DNA of 64,000 nt, taken from assembly GCA_036426205.1 (NCBI GenBank), contig CM071587.1:2333068-2397067 (forward strand), in the 5' to 3' direction. Made by a program: the position numbers and the translations under genes. The stretch's first letter is position 1, and each line of letters begins with the position of its first letter. Shown here one piece after another: positions 1 to 11,454 of this stretch. The notes under the pieces were generated by a model. The model had not been told where the DNA came from and did not search any database. It saw nothing but the letters and a program-made list of their open reading frames with translations. Source of the DNA: Ascaphus truei. Lineage: Eukaryota; Chordata; Amphibia; Anura; Ascaphidae.

Positions 1-300
1 TGCTTTCCCTGGCCATACTAAACGGGCTGTGGGGGGCGTGCCTGGGGGCGTGCCGAGGGGCGTCACGGAGCTGGTTCGCCCTCACTGGACGAACCGCTCC
101 CGTGAGCGGCCTGTCGCGCCAAGAAATCAGTTTGAACTGATTTCTTGTGCAACGCGCGCCCCCTTTTGCTTACGCGCGCATGGGCGCGAACACTGCCTGT
201 TCGCTGAGCGTGCGGACGGTCTGCGGCACCATGGCCGAGGCCTTAGCGATGGTCTAATGAGCAGGCAATAGGATTGATTCATTAGGGGTTCGCTGAACAA
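1..300. repeat. GC-rich interspersed repeat end with short hairpin
   Basis: GC-rich, CpG-bearing sequence with no credible gene. Positions 120-147 form a nearly perfect palindrome (arms CAAGAAATCAGTT and its complement around a TG centre). The stretch containing GGAGCTGG near 68 resembles a segment near 39836-39900, which has the same order of GGAGCTGGT, a CCCTCATTGG-type block and a GTGACACGG-type block. This suggests two copies of one interspersed, probably non-autonomous DNA element. The family is not identified. Confidence 0.4.
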
Positions 301-1245
301 ATATTTTCTATCAGGGGCGCAGGGTAACAGGTTGGGAGGCGCTGCTCTTGTTGTATAAATCTCAGTTATTTAGTGTTCAGACAGCAAATGGGAATATGAT
401 TTGCACCATAAAGGCCGTAACTTTAGTACATAATGTCAGGCTTATTATTTCCATTGTGAGAGATATCACCAGCACCAAGCAGGATGAAGTCTGTTCCCGG
501 ATGATCGTTCGCGTTCATGGTCGGCCGTTGTGCGCTGTGCTTGTCATGGCGAGTCGGCTAAAATGATCGAATTAGTTTCTGGAGAACGCAACCCTCAATT
601 CCGTTACCGCTCAGCTGCTACTTCAGCTAACTGCCCCATGATCCAATTAGTGGCATTGTAATCAATAAGTACTGTAGGAACGGATGATCTGATCATTGTG
701 TGACACAGCTGTGTCATTAAACGTAAGAGTAATGTGTTTTCCATTATGTGTTACATGTACAGTATATTATTATGTCACATGTGTCACTGCTCTGAAGCGC
801 TATGTACATACTGTATGGACGAGTGAACAACAGTTAACCCCTCAGGCGCTCAAAAGCAATAGCTGTTGAACATTCTCAACATGTAACTTTGGGAATAAAG
901 GTCACAGCAAACTACACATTGGTGAGAAAGTCTTTTCCAGCAACTGGCTCGAAACGAGCTCCAATAAGATTGAGATAAAAAGAGACTCACGTAGAAATGA
1001 AGTGTGTAGTGCCGTGACTCACGATCCTCGTGACGCCCATCCTGCCGCGAATCCTCCGGTAGTGCCTCAATCAGTGTAGTGTGTAATACCGCTTCTGCGC
1101 GGTCCTCTGATTCTGAATCCGGCCGCCTACCCTGCTGTGATGGCTCCCTCACAGTGGGTGGTCACGTGACCGGCGGAGATGCGTCATATCCGGTATGACG
1201 AGTAGTGTAACAACAGCCCGGCGTGCTAGCAACAATGCATGAACA
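301..1245. other. Non-coding, nothing recognised
   Basis: Unique-looking sequence of moderate AT content. The short open frames here show no recognisable domain, and I see no tandem repeat or RNA gene. Confidence 0.5.
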
Positions 1246-1460
1246 CAGGAACTCCTCCCGCAGGAGGCAAAAGCAAAGCACAGCCGCAAATAGAGAACGA
1301 AGGAAGGCTGGTGAAGTGACTAAATGATCTTTATTCGCACAGTGTACTGACGGATCCTCTGACGCGTTTCAGCCCACTGGCCTTTGTCACTTCACCAGCC
1401 TTCCTTCGTTCTATATTTGCGGCTGTGCTTTGCTTTTGCCTCCTGCGGGAGGAGTTCCTG
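1246..1460. repeat. 75-bp near-perfect inverted repeat with 65-bp spacer
   Basis: The left arm (1246-1320) and right arm (1386-1460) are reverse complements over 75 bp with one mismatch. The 65-bp spacer carries CTTTATTCGCACAGTG and, read on the minus strand, GGGCTGAAACGCGTC. The latter resembles the GAAAC side of hammerhead-ribozyme motifs found in Penelope-like elements. The structure could be a snap-back insertion of such an element or a foldback transposon. The near identity of the arms implies recent formation or gene conversion. Confidence 0.75.
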
Positions 1461-1831
1461 CGCTATGTACATAAATGGCGCATTATAAATAAAGATATAT
1501 ATACATACATGACCTAAAATACATTCATTGCGTTTTTTGTCAGCTTCACGTTCCATGCGGATTATGAACCTTGTGGAAATAAAATGAAAGATTGAGCGAT
1601 GCAGCCGTGTCCTGAGAGTGATCTGCTGACCGGTCACAGCATTGGTCTCATTACTTTTATTTTGTAGGTTTGCTCTTGTGTAGACTTAATGCTGTGTATA
1701 CCGACACTTTACACATAGTGCAAACCTGCTTTAAATAATTGTGTTCTTATGACTCTGGTAATAGAGGAACATGGCATTGTCCGGCTGCACTGTGTCCAGC
1801 GGGGCATGCAATTACACAGCAAATCTCACAG
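1461..1831. other. Non-coding, nothing recognised
   Basis: AT-rich flank between the inverted repeat and the 42-bp minisatellite. A short TA microsatellite lies near 1495. No gene is supported. Confidence 0.5.
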
Positions 1832-2208
1832 CAACACCATCTGCTAACTGCAAGCTCTGTCCTCTCCCGCCTCCAACACCATCTGCTAACTGCAAGCTCT
1901 GTCCTCTCCCGCCTCCAACACCATCTGCTAACTGCAAGCTCTGTCCTCTCCCGCCTCCAACACCATCTGCTAACTGCAAGCTCTGTCCTCTCCCGCCTCC
2001 AACACCATCTGCTAACTGCCAAGCTGTCCTCCCGCCTCCAACACCATCTGCTAACTGCAAGTCTGTCCTCTCCCGCCTCCAACACATCTGCATACTGCAC
2101 TCTGTCCTCTCCCGCCTCCAACACCATCTGCTAACTGCAAGCTCTGTCCTCTTCCCGCCCTTCCAACACCATCTGCTAACTGCAAGCTCTGTCCTCTCCC
2201 GCCTCCCA
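1832..2208. repeat. 42-bp minisatellite
   Basis: About nine copies of a 42-bp unit beginning CAACACCATCTGCTAACTGC. The first copies are almost identical and later ones carry small indels. Because 42 is divisible by 3, the array stays open in several frames on both strands and mimics a Cys/Pro-rich repeat protein. There is no start context, signal peptide or unique flanking coding sequence, so I treat it as non-coding. Confidence 0.9.
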
Positions 2209-2226
2209 CCTGATAAAGGGTTAGTC

Positions 2227-2403
2227 CAGTGTTTCCCAACTCAGGGAACCCCAACAGGTCAGGTCTTAAGGCTATCCCTGCTCCAGCACAGGTGGGTCAA
2301 TCAGCGGCTCAGTCATTTTGACTGAGCCACCTGTGCTGGAGCAGGGATATCCTTAAGACCTGACCTGTTGGGGTTCCCCGAGGACTGGAGCTGGGAAACA
2401 CTG
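2227..2403. mobile_element. hAT-type foldback MITE with 8-bp target duplication
   Basis: The ends are inverted repeats (CAGTGTTTCCCAACTC at the left and its near complement at the right). The whole 177-bp element folds back on itself around an internal dyad containing GAGCCACCTGTGCTGG. It is flanked by a perfect 8-bp duplication GGTTAGTC at 2219-2226 and 2404-2411, as hAT transposases make. It has no coding capacity. Related copies lie at 6001-6195, 11455-11590 and 57064-57203. Confidence 0.9.
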
Positions 2404-2411
2404 GGTTAGTC

Positions 2412-2820
2412 ACTGAGGAATGACCGATATTTCACAATTATTGCTGAGTAGCTGATATTGGGCAGAAGTTCGGTTCAGCCCTCCCGAAACCAAATGTAAC
2501 CAATCGCAGTGACGTGTTTAGAGAGTAAAATCGGGTGGTTTGACACATCTTCCCCCCAAAAATCAGACACTTCTAATTATTTTAAAAGAAACACATATTT
2601 ATTGAGAACTCCCCTGTGCAGAGGCCGAGAGGAGAATCAAATGTCCCTTCATTTCCAAAAGAAAAGGCAAATGTTTGTTTTAACCATTTCAGTGACACGG
2701 CCCCCTCCGGCATGAACCATCATGTGATGGTCTAGGAATTTTTTACTGCGACCAAATGACAGCCGCTGCTTCACCGTGACTCACCCCGCCGCCAGGATTG
2801 GTTACCCCTGGCCGCTTCAC
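2412..2820. other. Non-coding, nothing recognised
   Basis: Unique-looking sequence between a MITE and the CCCTAA-like array. The open frame at 2509-2715 has no recognisable features. Confidence 0.45.
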
Positions 2821-2824
2821 CACT

Positions 2825-3275
2825 AAGGTAAGTGTCTAAACAACCCCTTACCCTAAAACCCTGTATCCTAATCCCTTACCATAAACCCCCCTACCTATAT
2901 TCCTCACCCTTAAACCCCCTACCCTAATTCCTTACCCTAAAACCCCGTACCCTAATCCCTTATCCTAAAAACGCCTACCCTAATCCCTTACCCTAATACC
3001 CCCTACCCTAATCCCTTATCCTGAAACCTTCTGCCCTAATCCCTTACCCTAATACCCCCTACCCTAATACCCCCTACCTTAATCCCTTACCCTAAAAACC
3101 CATACCAAAATCCCTTAACCTAAAACCCTCTACCCTCAAATGCCTTACCCTAATACCCCCTACCCTAATCCCTTATCCTAAAACCCTCTGCCCTAATCCC
3201 TTATCCTAAAACCCTCTGCCCTAATCCCTTATCCTAAATCCCTCTGCCCTAATCCCTTACCCTAAAACCCCCTAC
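2825..3275. repeat. Degenerate CCCTAA-like (telomere-like) minisatellite
   Basis: A run of variants of CCCTTACCCTAAAACCCC, repeating roughly every 28-30 bp. CCCTAA or CCCTAAAA hexamers and octamers alternate with TACC blocks. It resembles an old interstitial telomeric array, or a minisatellite that happens to contain the telomeric word. Units are diverged and uneven in length. Confidence 0.75.
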
Positions 3276-3884
3276 CCACATCCTTTATAGTTAGACACAC
3301 GCACGTCATATCAATAGATCCAGGCGAATTTGGTGAATGTAACAAGACTCATTTTGACAGACTTGCCCTTACATTTGAGTGACAAATGGATAGCTGTCCC
3401 TTGTCACCTCCTAAACATGAAGGGTTTGGCACCATTTGATTTGTTTAATTGCAACATTTACAAATATCTATCCGGTATACTTCAGAATAGGTGTTAGGTC
3501 CACGATATCTTCATATTTCATATCTTTTTAACAGCAGGGTTTGTCACGCCCCATGGCGCTCCGCAGAAACCTTCCAGGAATGCTGTGAAAGAACCTTTCC
3601 AAGTGTGCTGTTTACTTGAGTGTCAGAGAGGTTATCATTTAATCCCATCTCTGGCAAAACAGATGTTCTTATCTCTAGATTCTATCAGTCCTAAAACTAG
3701 GACTGGCCAAGGGTGTAACAGGCCATAAACATTGCTTTGTGTTTTTTTAAATCAAACTGTAGCCACATTAACCCCCAAAGTTCCAAATTGATTCAAATAC
3801 TTAATATTCCTGCCATTTTTATTGCAGCTTTGTTAATCATTTAAAACTAATTTCCACAGAAATGTGCTTATAAAATGGATGAGG
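3276..3884. other. Non-coding, nothing recognised
   Basis: AT-rich, unique-looking sequence without a supportable gene or repeat. Confidence 0.45.
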
Positions 3885-4030
3885 TTTGTAAAGCTCTGCA
3901 CACGTGAAGAAGAGACCTGTGAGGTTTGGAAAGCTCTGTACAGGTGAAGAGAGGTTTGGAAAGCTCTGTACGCGTGAAGAAGAGACCTGTGAGGTTTGCA
4001 AAGCTCTGTACGCGTGAAGAAGAGGAAATG
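3885..4030. repeat. 40-bp minisatellite, first block
   Basis: Three to four copies of a 40-bp unit containing GAAGAGACCTGTGAGGTTTG and AAAGCTCTGTAC. The same unit recurs in the longer block at 4275-4860. Confidence 0.85.
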
Positions 4031-4274
4031 GAAGGGCGCCGGCGCCGGAGCCCTTCCATTCCTTGCTTACAAATAGAAGGCTGCACGCGGGAGCTGTTGA
4101 ACAGAGGAGAGCAGGACCCAGACTGAAGTTGCGACATAGGTAAGGGTTTATTCATTTCCCACCTACTCCAGTCACTCTAGTGGCCATGATTAGCTCCCTC
4201 TTTCCCAGCACCACATGACTGTTTGACACCATAGGTGCAATTGCTGACCACCGAAGCGCAGGACAGTTTTTTTG
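4031..4274. other. Unique spacer splitting the 40-bp minisatellite
   Basis: About 245 bp of non-repeat sequence between the two blocks. It includes a short perfect dyad around GGGCGCCGGCGCC near 4034. No gene is supported. Confidence 0.5.
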
Positions 4275-4860
4275 TTGGCACGTGAAGAAGAGACCTGTGA
4301 GGTTTGTAAAGCTCTGTACACGTGAAGAAGAGACCTGTGAGGTTTGCAAAGCTCTGTACACGTGAAGAAGAGACCTGTGAGGTTTGTAAAGCTCTGTACA
4401 TGTGAAGAAGAGACCTGTGAGTTGTTGATACAGCTCTGGTACACGTGAAGAAGAGACCTGTGAGGTTGCAAAGCTCGTACATGGTGAAGAAGACACCTGT
4501 GAGGTTTGTAAGCTCTGTACATAGTGAAGAAGAGACCTGTGAGGTTTGCAAACTGTCTGTGTCAGATTGAAGACGAGACTCTGTGAGGTTTGTAAAGCTC
4601 GGTACAACGGAAGAAGAGACCTGTGAGGTTTGCAAAGCTCGTACATGAAGAGAGACCTGTGAGGTTTTGTTAAAGCTCTGTACACGTGAAGAAAGTACCT
4701 GTGAGGTTTTGCAAAGCTCTGTACACGTGAGAAGAGACCTTGTGAGGTTTGTCAGAAGCTCTGTACATGTGGCAAGAAGAGTACCTGTGGAAAGGTTTGC
4801 AAAAGCTCTGGTACAGTTTTGAAGAAGAGACCTGTGAGGTTTGTAAAGCTCTGTGCACAT
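4275..4860. repeat. 40-bp minisatellite, second block
   Basis: About fifteen copies of the unit seen at 3885-4030. The first three or four are clean 40-mers. Later ones gain and lose single bases, which points to sequencing noise or to an older part of the array. Long minus-strand reading frames here are products of the repeat. Confidence 0.9.
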
Positions 4861-5149
4861 TCATTTTATTGATGAATGTTCATGTCGTTCCCAAATCCCA
4901 ATTTACAACAAATCTACATTCAACATAGGGAAAGTTTTGATTGCAAAATAAAGGACTGGGACAGATAAAAACGGATTTACCTGTATCATAACCTTACCTG
5001 TATCATAATCTTACCTGTATCATAATCTTACTTACAGAGTATGACTGGTATTCAGAAACTGTATGATAGCTTTAACTCCTTCACTGCTAGAACAGCCTAC
5101 AACACAGCCAATCAATATCCATTCAGCACTAAGGGGATTAAGGAGGTGT
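4861..5149. other. Non-coding, nothing recognised
   Basis: AT-rich sequence with three short copies of a TTACCTGTATCATAA motif at about 4977-5028. No gene is supported. Confidence 0.45.
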
Positions 5150-5425
5150 CCACGCTAGCGCTGAGAGCGCGGCGCTTGGCGAGTTTAGTCCCTGCAATTT
5201 AAATTGTCCCGTCCCCGCTCACGTGGTGCGCGCTCGTGCGCTGGCACGCACGCTCTCCCAAACTCTGCGCTTGGGGAGACAAAAAAAGAGTTTAAAGCAC
5301 GCTCAACAAGACCCCCCACGCGCGCTCTTACAAAATTGCGAGGACACCCGGCGCTCATGCTTGGAGAGCTGGCGACGTCACCGCTCTCAAGCACGAGCGC
5401 GGTCAGCGCCAGCGGGGCCGCAGCC
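5150..5425. mobile_element. Candidate GC-rich MITE
   Basis: A 275-bp island of CpG-rich sequence in AT-rich surroundings. The ends are imperfect inverted repeats (GCTAGCGCTGAGAGCGCGG at the left, and the complement of GCTGGCGCTGACCGCGCTCG at the right). A small AATTTAAATT palindrome lies near 5198. The target duplication is not clear. Open frames within it are short and overlapping and are not supported. Confidence 0.45.
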
Positions 5426-6000
5426 TGACAATGCTCTGGGCAAAGTGTAACAAATAGTGGAAGTGATCCTGTGCCAGCAATGCTTATTCAAGTGTCATTT
5501 GCATTTAACGAAGGGTTAAAAAAAAAAAAAAAACATGTCATTCTTCTCTTCAATCAATTCAAAAACAAATTTGAATTTGGTCTCTAGCAGCCGCCAGGAC
5601 CCTGTACGGTAAATAACTTCCACTAGCAGAATATTGAACTAATAACTTCATCCACCAATGCTTGGGACTTGTTGAAGTTAAGGAGCCTGTGAGTAGTGGA
5701 GGAAAGCAAGCTGTCTGATACCTGTCTCCTTCAATATTCTCTGTGATGGATCATTACCTGTGTATGCTGAATCCGTCCACTGGGTGGCGTGCTCGTTCCT
5801 CATATAAATGACCATGGGGTGGTGGACGTCATCGTTATGTTGCTGCCGCTCCGATGTTCCCCTGTAGCACAAACTACTCACTCGGCATCTTTACTTTGCC
5901 CGCCTGGAACGGGACCTCGTACAGTAAAGGTTCAGACCGGTCACAGAATAGGGAGAGGGTCAGTGGTTGTTGCTGGGTGTGATCTCTGTCTATTATAGAC
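5426..6000. other. Non-coding; A-rich run near 5518
   Basis: Contains a run of about 15 A residues near 5519-5533 and otherwise unique-looking sequence. No gene is supported. Confidence 0.45.
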
Positions 6001-6195
6001 CAGGAGTGGCCAACTCCAGTCCTCAAGAGCTAACTAACAACAGGTCAGGTTTTCAGGATATCCCAGCTACAGCACAGGTGGCTCAATCAGAGACTTAGCT
6101 TAAGCAGGGACTGATTGAGCCACCTGTGCTGAAGGTGGGATAGCCTGAAAACCTGACCTGTTGATAGCTCTTAGGACTCGAGTTGACTATGCCTG
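6001..6195. mobile_element. hAT-type foldback MITE
   Basis: Starts CAGGAGTGGCCAACTCCAG and ends with a decayed complement of it. Internal arms meet around a CAGCACAGGTGGCTCAATCA dyad, the same core as the element at 2227-2403. The flanking 8-mers are similar but not identical, so the target duplication has decayed. Confidence 0.75.
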
Positions 6196-6769
6196 AATTG
6201 GACTTTCAAGAATACAGGCAGGTACCCAGCAGTGTAACTTAAAGGGATCCGGATTGCTAGGCCCGTACTGAACATCGTGAGAAGGGGGGTAACGCGCAGT
6301 AACGACAAGCTAAGTTACAAATGAGTGAAGGGCAGTTAACGCACCAGTGCATGCGGGTTACCGCGCTTCTCACCATACTGAATAGGGGCATACAGGGTTA
6401 TTTATCTCAGAGTTACCGGTGACCTCTCTGTTTGCATTTAATCCTTGGAAGGATTTGCATTGGTGGCACATTGTGTTCATTCATTTTGTACACCTATGTA
6501 TATTCCGAATTCTATATGTTCCCTTCCATTTTCCACAAGTGCACGCGAAAGATCCAAAATAAATGAGACCTGATGGTTATAAAAGTTGAACCCGTTGGTT
6601 GCAGGTTCCCGGGCAGTTGGAGGTGGTTATACCTCACAGACAGGGGGATTCGTGGAATAGTCTCGCGATAGAGGAAGGGGATTAAAAACCCGCTGGGGAT
6701 AGACGTAAGGCTAAATCCTAAATACCAAAGAAAACCCCAAGGATCAAATAAGGTCGGAGGTTTCACAGC
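6196..6769. other. Non-coding, nothing recognised
   Basis: Unique-looking sequence before a long-armed MITE. The minus-strand open frame at 6512-6895 runs into that MITE and shows no domain, so it is not supported. Confidence 0.4.
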
Positions 6770-7150
6770 AGATAGGAAAATGGGCAGATCCGGTGGGCCA
6801 GGCGCGGCGGTGAAAGTCCGCCGCCCCTCGGCGCTTACGTGTCCCGCCGCCTCCTTGCTGCCACGCTCCGTCTCGTTTTGGAATCCCAGCGTCAAATGAC
6901 GACGCGGATGTCATCAATGTGATGGCGCGTGACGGCGCACGACGTCATGTTACCACGGTAATGCAACATCATGACGCCATGGCAATGAGATGCGGCATCA
7001 TTTGACGCTAAGATTCCAAATGAGATGGAGGGCGTCATCAAGGAGGCAGCGGGACACATGGAAGGGCCTTCCCATTACACCCGAGAGCGCGGCAAATATG
7101 GGGCAGAAATATTTGCCGCCCTGGGCCTAACGGGCCGAATAGGAAATCCG
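6770..7150. mobile_element. MITE with long inverted arms
   Basis: The left arm (about 6770-6915) and right arm (about 6980-7150) are diverged inverted repeats. Matching blocks include CAGCGTCAAATGACG against CATTTGACGCTAAG, and GTGTCCCGCCGCCTCCTTG against CAAGGAGGCAGCGGGACAC. It is CpG-rich with no coding capacity, and the transposon superfamily is not determined. Confidence 0.65.
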
Positions 7151-7152
7151 CT

Positions 7153-7610
7153 ACTGTCTGTCTGTGTGTGTGTCTGTCTGTGTGTCTGTCTGTCTGTCTG
7201 TCTATGTGTCTGTCTGTCTGCGTGTCTGTCTGTGTCTGCGTGTCTGCCTGTCTGTCTGCATTTCTGTCTGTCTGTTTGTCAGTGTGTCTGCGTGTCTGTC
7301 TGCGTCTACGTGTCTGTCTGTCTGCATGTCTGTCTGTCTGCGTGTCTGTCTGTCTGCGTGTCTGTCTGTCTGCGTGTCTGTCTGTCTGTCTGTCTGTCTG
7401 TCTGCGTGTCTGTCTGTCTGTCTGCGTGTCTGTCTGTCTGCTTGTCTGTCTGTCTGCGTGTCTGTCTGCGTGTCTGTCTGTCTGCGTGTCTGTCTCTGTC
7501 TGTCTGTCTGCGTGTCTGTCTGTCTGTCTGCGTGTCTGTCTGTCTGCGTGTCTGTCTCTGTCTGTCTGTCTGCGTGTCTGTGTCTGTGTCTGTCTGTCTG
7601 CGTGTCTGTA
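7153..7610. repeat. TGTC/TGCG microsatellite
   Basis: About 460 bp of CTGT tetranucleotides interrupted by CTGCGTGT words. It is open in all plus frames, giving fake Cys/Val/Ser-rich proteins, and in one long minus frame. Simple sequence, not coding. Confidence 0.95.
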
Positions 7611-9060
7611 TAAAGTAATGAAAATAAATGAATGGCTGGTACCTGAAGTTTCGCTAACAGATTTGGGATCTAAATTGTTAAATAATATAGAGCAGGCATA
7701 TTTACTATTAACCATTTCAGCGCCGAAGGGGCCAGCAATATATTCAGCACTAGAAAAGTTCTATATGGACATTAGTTGGGGGTTAAAAGGAATGAAGTGA
7801 AATATTTTGTGAGTGCAGTTTTGAAAAATGCAGCACGTGATTCTCAAGTCGAAAGCAGAGTCCATATTTCTCAGGACCGTTTAAATCTGCTGCTCCTGCT
7901 CCCTGGGTTTTGGCATTTTCCATTCCAGGGATCACATAACCCTGAATATCGCGGGCTGGGCCAGCGGCCGCAGAACCGGAGAACGAGACGGCATCATAAC
8001 ATAGATATCAATGCTCCTTCCAGGATCGCAGCTCATCCCTCGGCTCTTCCTCCAGGCGTAACTTGTAATAACACACTCTCTCCCCTCCTTGCAGTCACCT
8101 CCGGGGCAGCATCATACTGTTTATAAACCCTACGGGACGGGAAACGGCACAAGCCTGACTGGTGCTGGGGGAGAGGCAACACTTTTTGGTTTCTCCATAG
8201 TTGTAACTGGAAGGAGTGGCTCGAGGCTGACGTGTCATGTCATCATTATTCTGTCCCTTGCCACCGAGTGGAACCAAACAACAGAAGCTTCCGGCTGGCT
8301 CTCGAAACTGATTAGTGATGACAATCTGCGTACGCCCAAAACGAATGTGTATGTGAGAGGTTTATGGAAGATCCAAATGTTTCCACTTTTGACTGAACCC
8401 TAAAGAAATATAAAAAATAAAATGGCGGCCGGGCAGAGCTGCGTTCTGTCGCACTGCATTTCTAAGTAAAGTGTTAGCGCGGCTGCACCAGACACATTGA
8501 TACGTTCTCCCGTGATCGATCGGCAAAGATCCTGCTTCCCCGGGTGCACTAAATATCTGCCATTCAGTTTTAATCAATCCTTCAGTCAGTGTAACTCAGC
8601 AGCTACGATGTACTCTTATATTACTACGGTTACATTGTCTACTGTTAGAGTTTGCAGCTCAAACTGCTGGAAACATTGGCAACAAATTATCACAAACACA
8701 AAAGTGTTCTAAAGATTTTGTTCTGCTGGGGAGTTGTGCTAAAACCAGAGACAGAACATGATACACAGACAGAGCTCAGTGCACATCCAATGACATCTAT
8801 ACACAGTTCAATATGAGCTTGTAGGTGTCCTGTATGTTTTACAATTCTTGTTCAGCTGGTCATGGCTGATTTGGAGGGTGGCTTCTCCTCCCTAGTTTGA
8901 AGCTCACCCCCTCCCACTTTTAAATGGTTAAAGGCTCACTCCATGGCATTTCCCACTCTCAGGGGAACTTGCTTACAGGTTGATTGCGACAACTCTAATA
9001 CAGAGTGCTTTTCCTGGTGATGTACAGGTTAATAAGAGCTTCAATCAGACTTAGGGGGTG
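7611..9060. other. Non-coding, nothing recognised
   Basis: Mixed-composition sequence with scattered short open frames (about 60-116 codons) that show no domain, no repeat unit and no obvious splice structure. Confidence 0.4.
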
Positions 9061-9067
9061 GAGGGGA

Positions 9068-9268
9068 GGCGTGACGTGGCTGCATACTGGTCGTGCCGTG
9101 ACGTGGCTGCATACTGGTCGTACCGTGACGTGGCTGCATACTGGTCATGCCGTGACGTGGCTGCATACTGGTCATGCCGTGACGTGGCTGCATACTGGTC
9201 GTGACGTGGCTGCATACTGGTCGTGCCGTGACGTGGCTGCATACTGGTCATGCCGTGACGTGGCTGCA
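9068..9268. repeat. 27-bp minisatellite
   Basis: About seven copies of a 27-bp unit, GTGACGTGGCTGCATACTGG plus seven bases. One copy is shortened. Because 27 is divisible by 3, the array is open on both strands and simulates a Thr/Trp/His repeat protein. Confidence 0.9.
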
Positions 9269-9599
9269 GCCTTATAACGCTTTGGCCAAAGGGTTTAACT
9301 AAATGACACTTACTCATGAGAAGACAAACGGTTAAGTATTTAACTATATATTTTTGGGCATATTGGATGTAGCATTGGGAATATTTGTTTTTACTTGTAT
9401 ACATTTGGTCTGCGGTGGTGTAAACTTTTCTGGCTAACAATTTGTGTCCTATGTACAGCAAATAAATGTCCTACTTGTGATCACATTCACGAGTCTCAGG
9501 AAGGTCTGCACCCTGCCCTTCCCCATTATCTCTTAGCATAAGGGATGCTAGGTGCCTTCTCCAAAAATACTGGACACAATGGTGAAAGGTGTGACGTGC
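9269..9599. other. Non-coding, nothing recognised
   Basis: Unique-looking AT-rich sequence between two repeat tracts. Confidence 0.4.
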
Positions 9600-9600
9600 T

Positions 9601-9650
9601 ACACACACACACACACACACACACACGCACGCACGCACGCACGCACACAC
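9601..9650. repeat. CA/CACG microsatellite
   Basis: A run of CA dinucleotides followed by CGCA tetranucleotides. Confidence 0.9.
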
Positions 9651-9779
9651 ACCTCCATGCTGTTTCCTCCTCTCCTTGGCCCCAGCAGCCAATCAAGATG
9701 GAGGAAGCTGTCCAGCCCCCTAACAGCCCTACCCTCTCCCTACTCTGGGAAATCCTGCGGTCCCCCAATCTAGTCAGGT

Positions 9780-9920
9780 CACTATGTCCAGAGAGGTAAT
9801 ACCGGATATATACATGTCCAGAGAGGTTATACTGGACACACGCACACATCCAGTATTACCTCTCCTTTTTTACTTAGTGTCCATATACAGGACAATCCGG
9901 TTTAATACTGGACACTGTAT
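9780..9920. repeat. Short interspersed repeat with TCCAGAGAGGT dyads
   Basis: Direct and inverted copies of a GTCCAGAGAGGTAATAC-type word occur near 9786, 9818 and (complement) 9849. Together they make a small decayed foldback region. Class unknown. Confidence 0.4.
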
Positions 9921-10685
9921 CAATTCCACTGCAGCCAGGAATTCTGGGTAATGACATGCAAATGAGCACTCACAACATTAGGAGTCTGGAATTACAGCAC
10001 CAATGCACAGTCATAGGAAGCATTGGGGCTAATTTCAGGTATTTTAGGTACGAGAAGAAAAATACAAGGCCTTTGCCGTATCTTGATAAAAAATGAGATT
10101 ACAAGCTCTTTCAGACAGGGAATAATTCATTGTGTACATTTTGCAATGTACGTATGTCAATTAAGTTACTATTTTATTTGCAATTTTTCTTAAAGAGATT
10201 TTCTTGTTGACAGTATGGATCTGCTATAACCAGCATTGTCGGCGTATGCAGATCACGTCTGCTATTACTAGAGGCAATCAAGGCAATAAAATAGCCAATG
10301 AGAAGGAAGTAGTAAAAGCCTCATGTAATTAAAGTGGGATATTGGGTGTCAGGCACAGCAGAATGATGAGGTATAGGCTGCAAACATCCAGAATTAGTTG
10401 TCTGTGTACATGCATTAAACCCACGGAGGGGGGAGCATGCAAAGCGTTATTTATTAAGCAGCAATTTAGCATTTTCTTGTCCCCTTTGTTTTAACAGATC
10501 TCTTTCTGCTATTTCCACATCTGTTTTTATTTTTATAATCAGGCTCAGAGGGTAAGATACTAACATTATGTATATATAAACACAAAGGCATCTGTGAGAA
10601 TTGCTGCTTCAATGCTCCTCCGGGTCTGAAGGGGTTAAAAAAAATCCACATGCCTGAGCAACTTCACCTCTGCACTATTTTTGCG
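9921..10685. other. Non-coding, nothing recognised
   Basis: AT-rich unique-looking sequence. No gene, RNA or repeat is supported. Confidence 0.4.
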
Positions 10686-10689
10686 AGTC

Positions 10690-11180
10690 CACCCAGCAGT
10701 GAAGTGGTTAATGCAGTGCCGTGTCAGTGAAGTGGTTAATGCAGTAAAGTGGTTAATGCAGTGCTCTGGCAGTGAAGTGGTTAATGCAGTTCTGTGCTGT
10801 GGCAGTGAAGTGGTTAATCCAGTTCTGTGCTGTGGCAGTGAAGTGGTTAATCCAGTTCTGTGCTGTGGCAGTGAGGCGGTTAATGCAGTTATGTGCTGTG
10901 GCAGTGAGCTGGTTAATGCAGTGCTGTGGCAGTGAGGTGGTTAATGCAGTGCTATGCTTTGGCAATGAGGTGGTTAATTCAGTGCTGTGGTAGTGATGTT
11001 GTTAATGCAGTGCTGTGGCAGTGAAGTGGTTAATGCAGTGCTGTGGCAGTGAAGTGGTTAATGCAGTTATGTGGCAGTGAAGTGGTTAATGAAGTTCTGT
11101 GGCAGTGAAGTGGTTAATGCAGTGCTGTGGCAGTGAGGTGGTTAATGCAGTGCTGTGGCAGTGAGGTGGTTAATGCAGGG
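10690..11180. repeat. 27- to 33-bp minisatellite
   Basis: About 17 copies of a unit containing GTGGCAGTGAAGTGGTTAAT and TGCAGTGCT. Unit length varies from about 22 to 33 bp through gain or loss of a CTGTG word. Non-coding. Confidence 0.9.
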
Positions 11181-11454
11181 AGGTGCGTGAGGTGCAGTGT
11201 GTGTGTGAGTGGGTAGGGGGCCCTCTTGATGTCGGCCTCCTGTACATTCATTGTACGTTATGTTCTCCTGTGGCTGAGATGATAGGGCACAGATCTAACG
11301 TCACAGGGATTCCTCTCCAGGTGTGTGGCGTCGCTTCCAATGAACACTTCTGCCACCTGTATATGGCAGATAATGCTTTAGCGATGGCTGGCAGGCGGAG
11401 GGATCGAGCAGCCGAGTATTACTGCCGGGTATTAGTAGCACAGTGTGAGCATAT

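Noticed and set aside
4152..4860. Minus-strand frames with repeated SLLHVYRALQTSQVS-like words
   Set aside because: Product of the 40-bp minisatellite; frames shift with every indel.
7025..7800. Cys/Val/Ser-rich frames of about 150-225 codons
   Set aside because: They translate a TGTC microsatellite; all plus frames and one minus frame are open.
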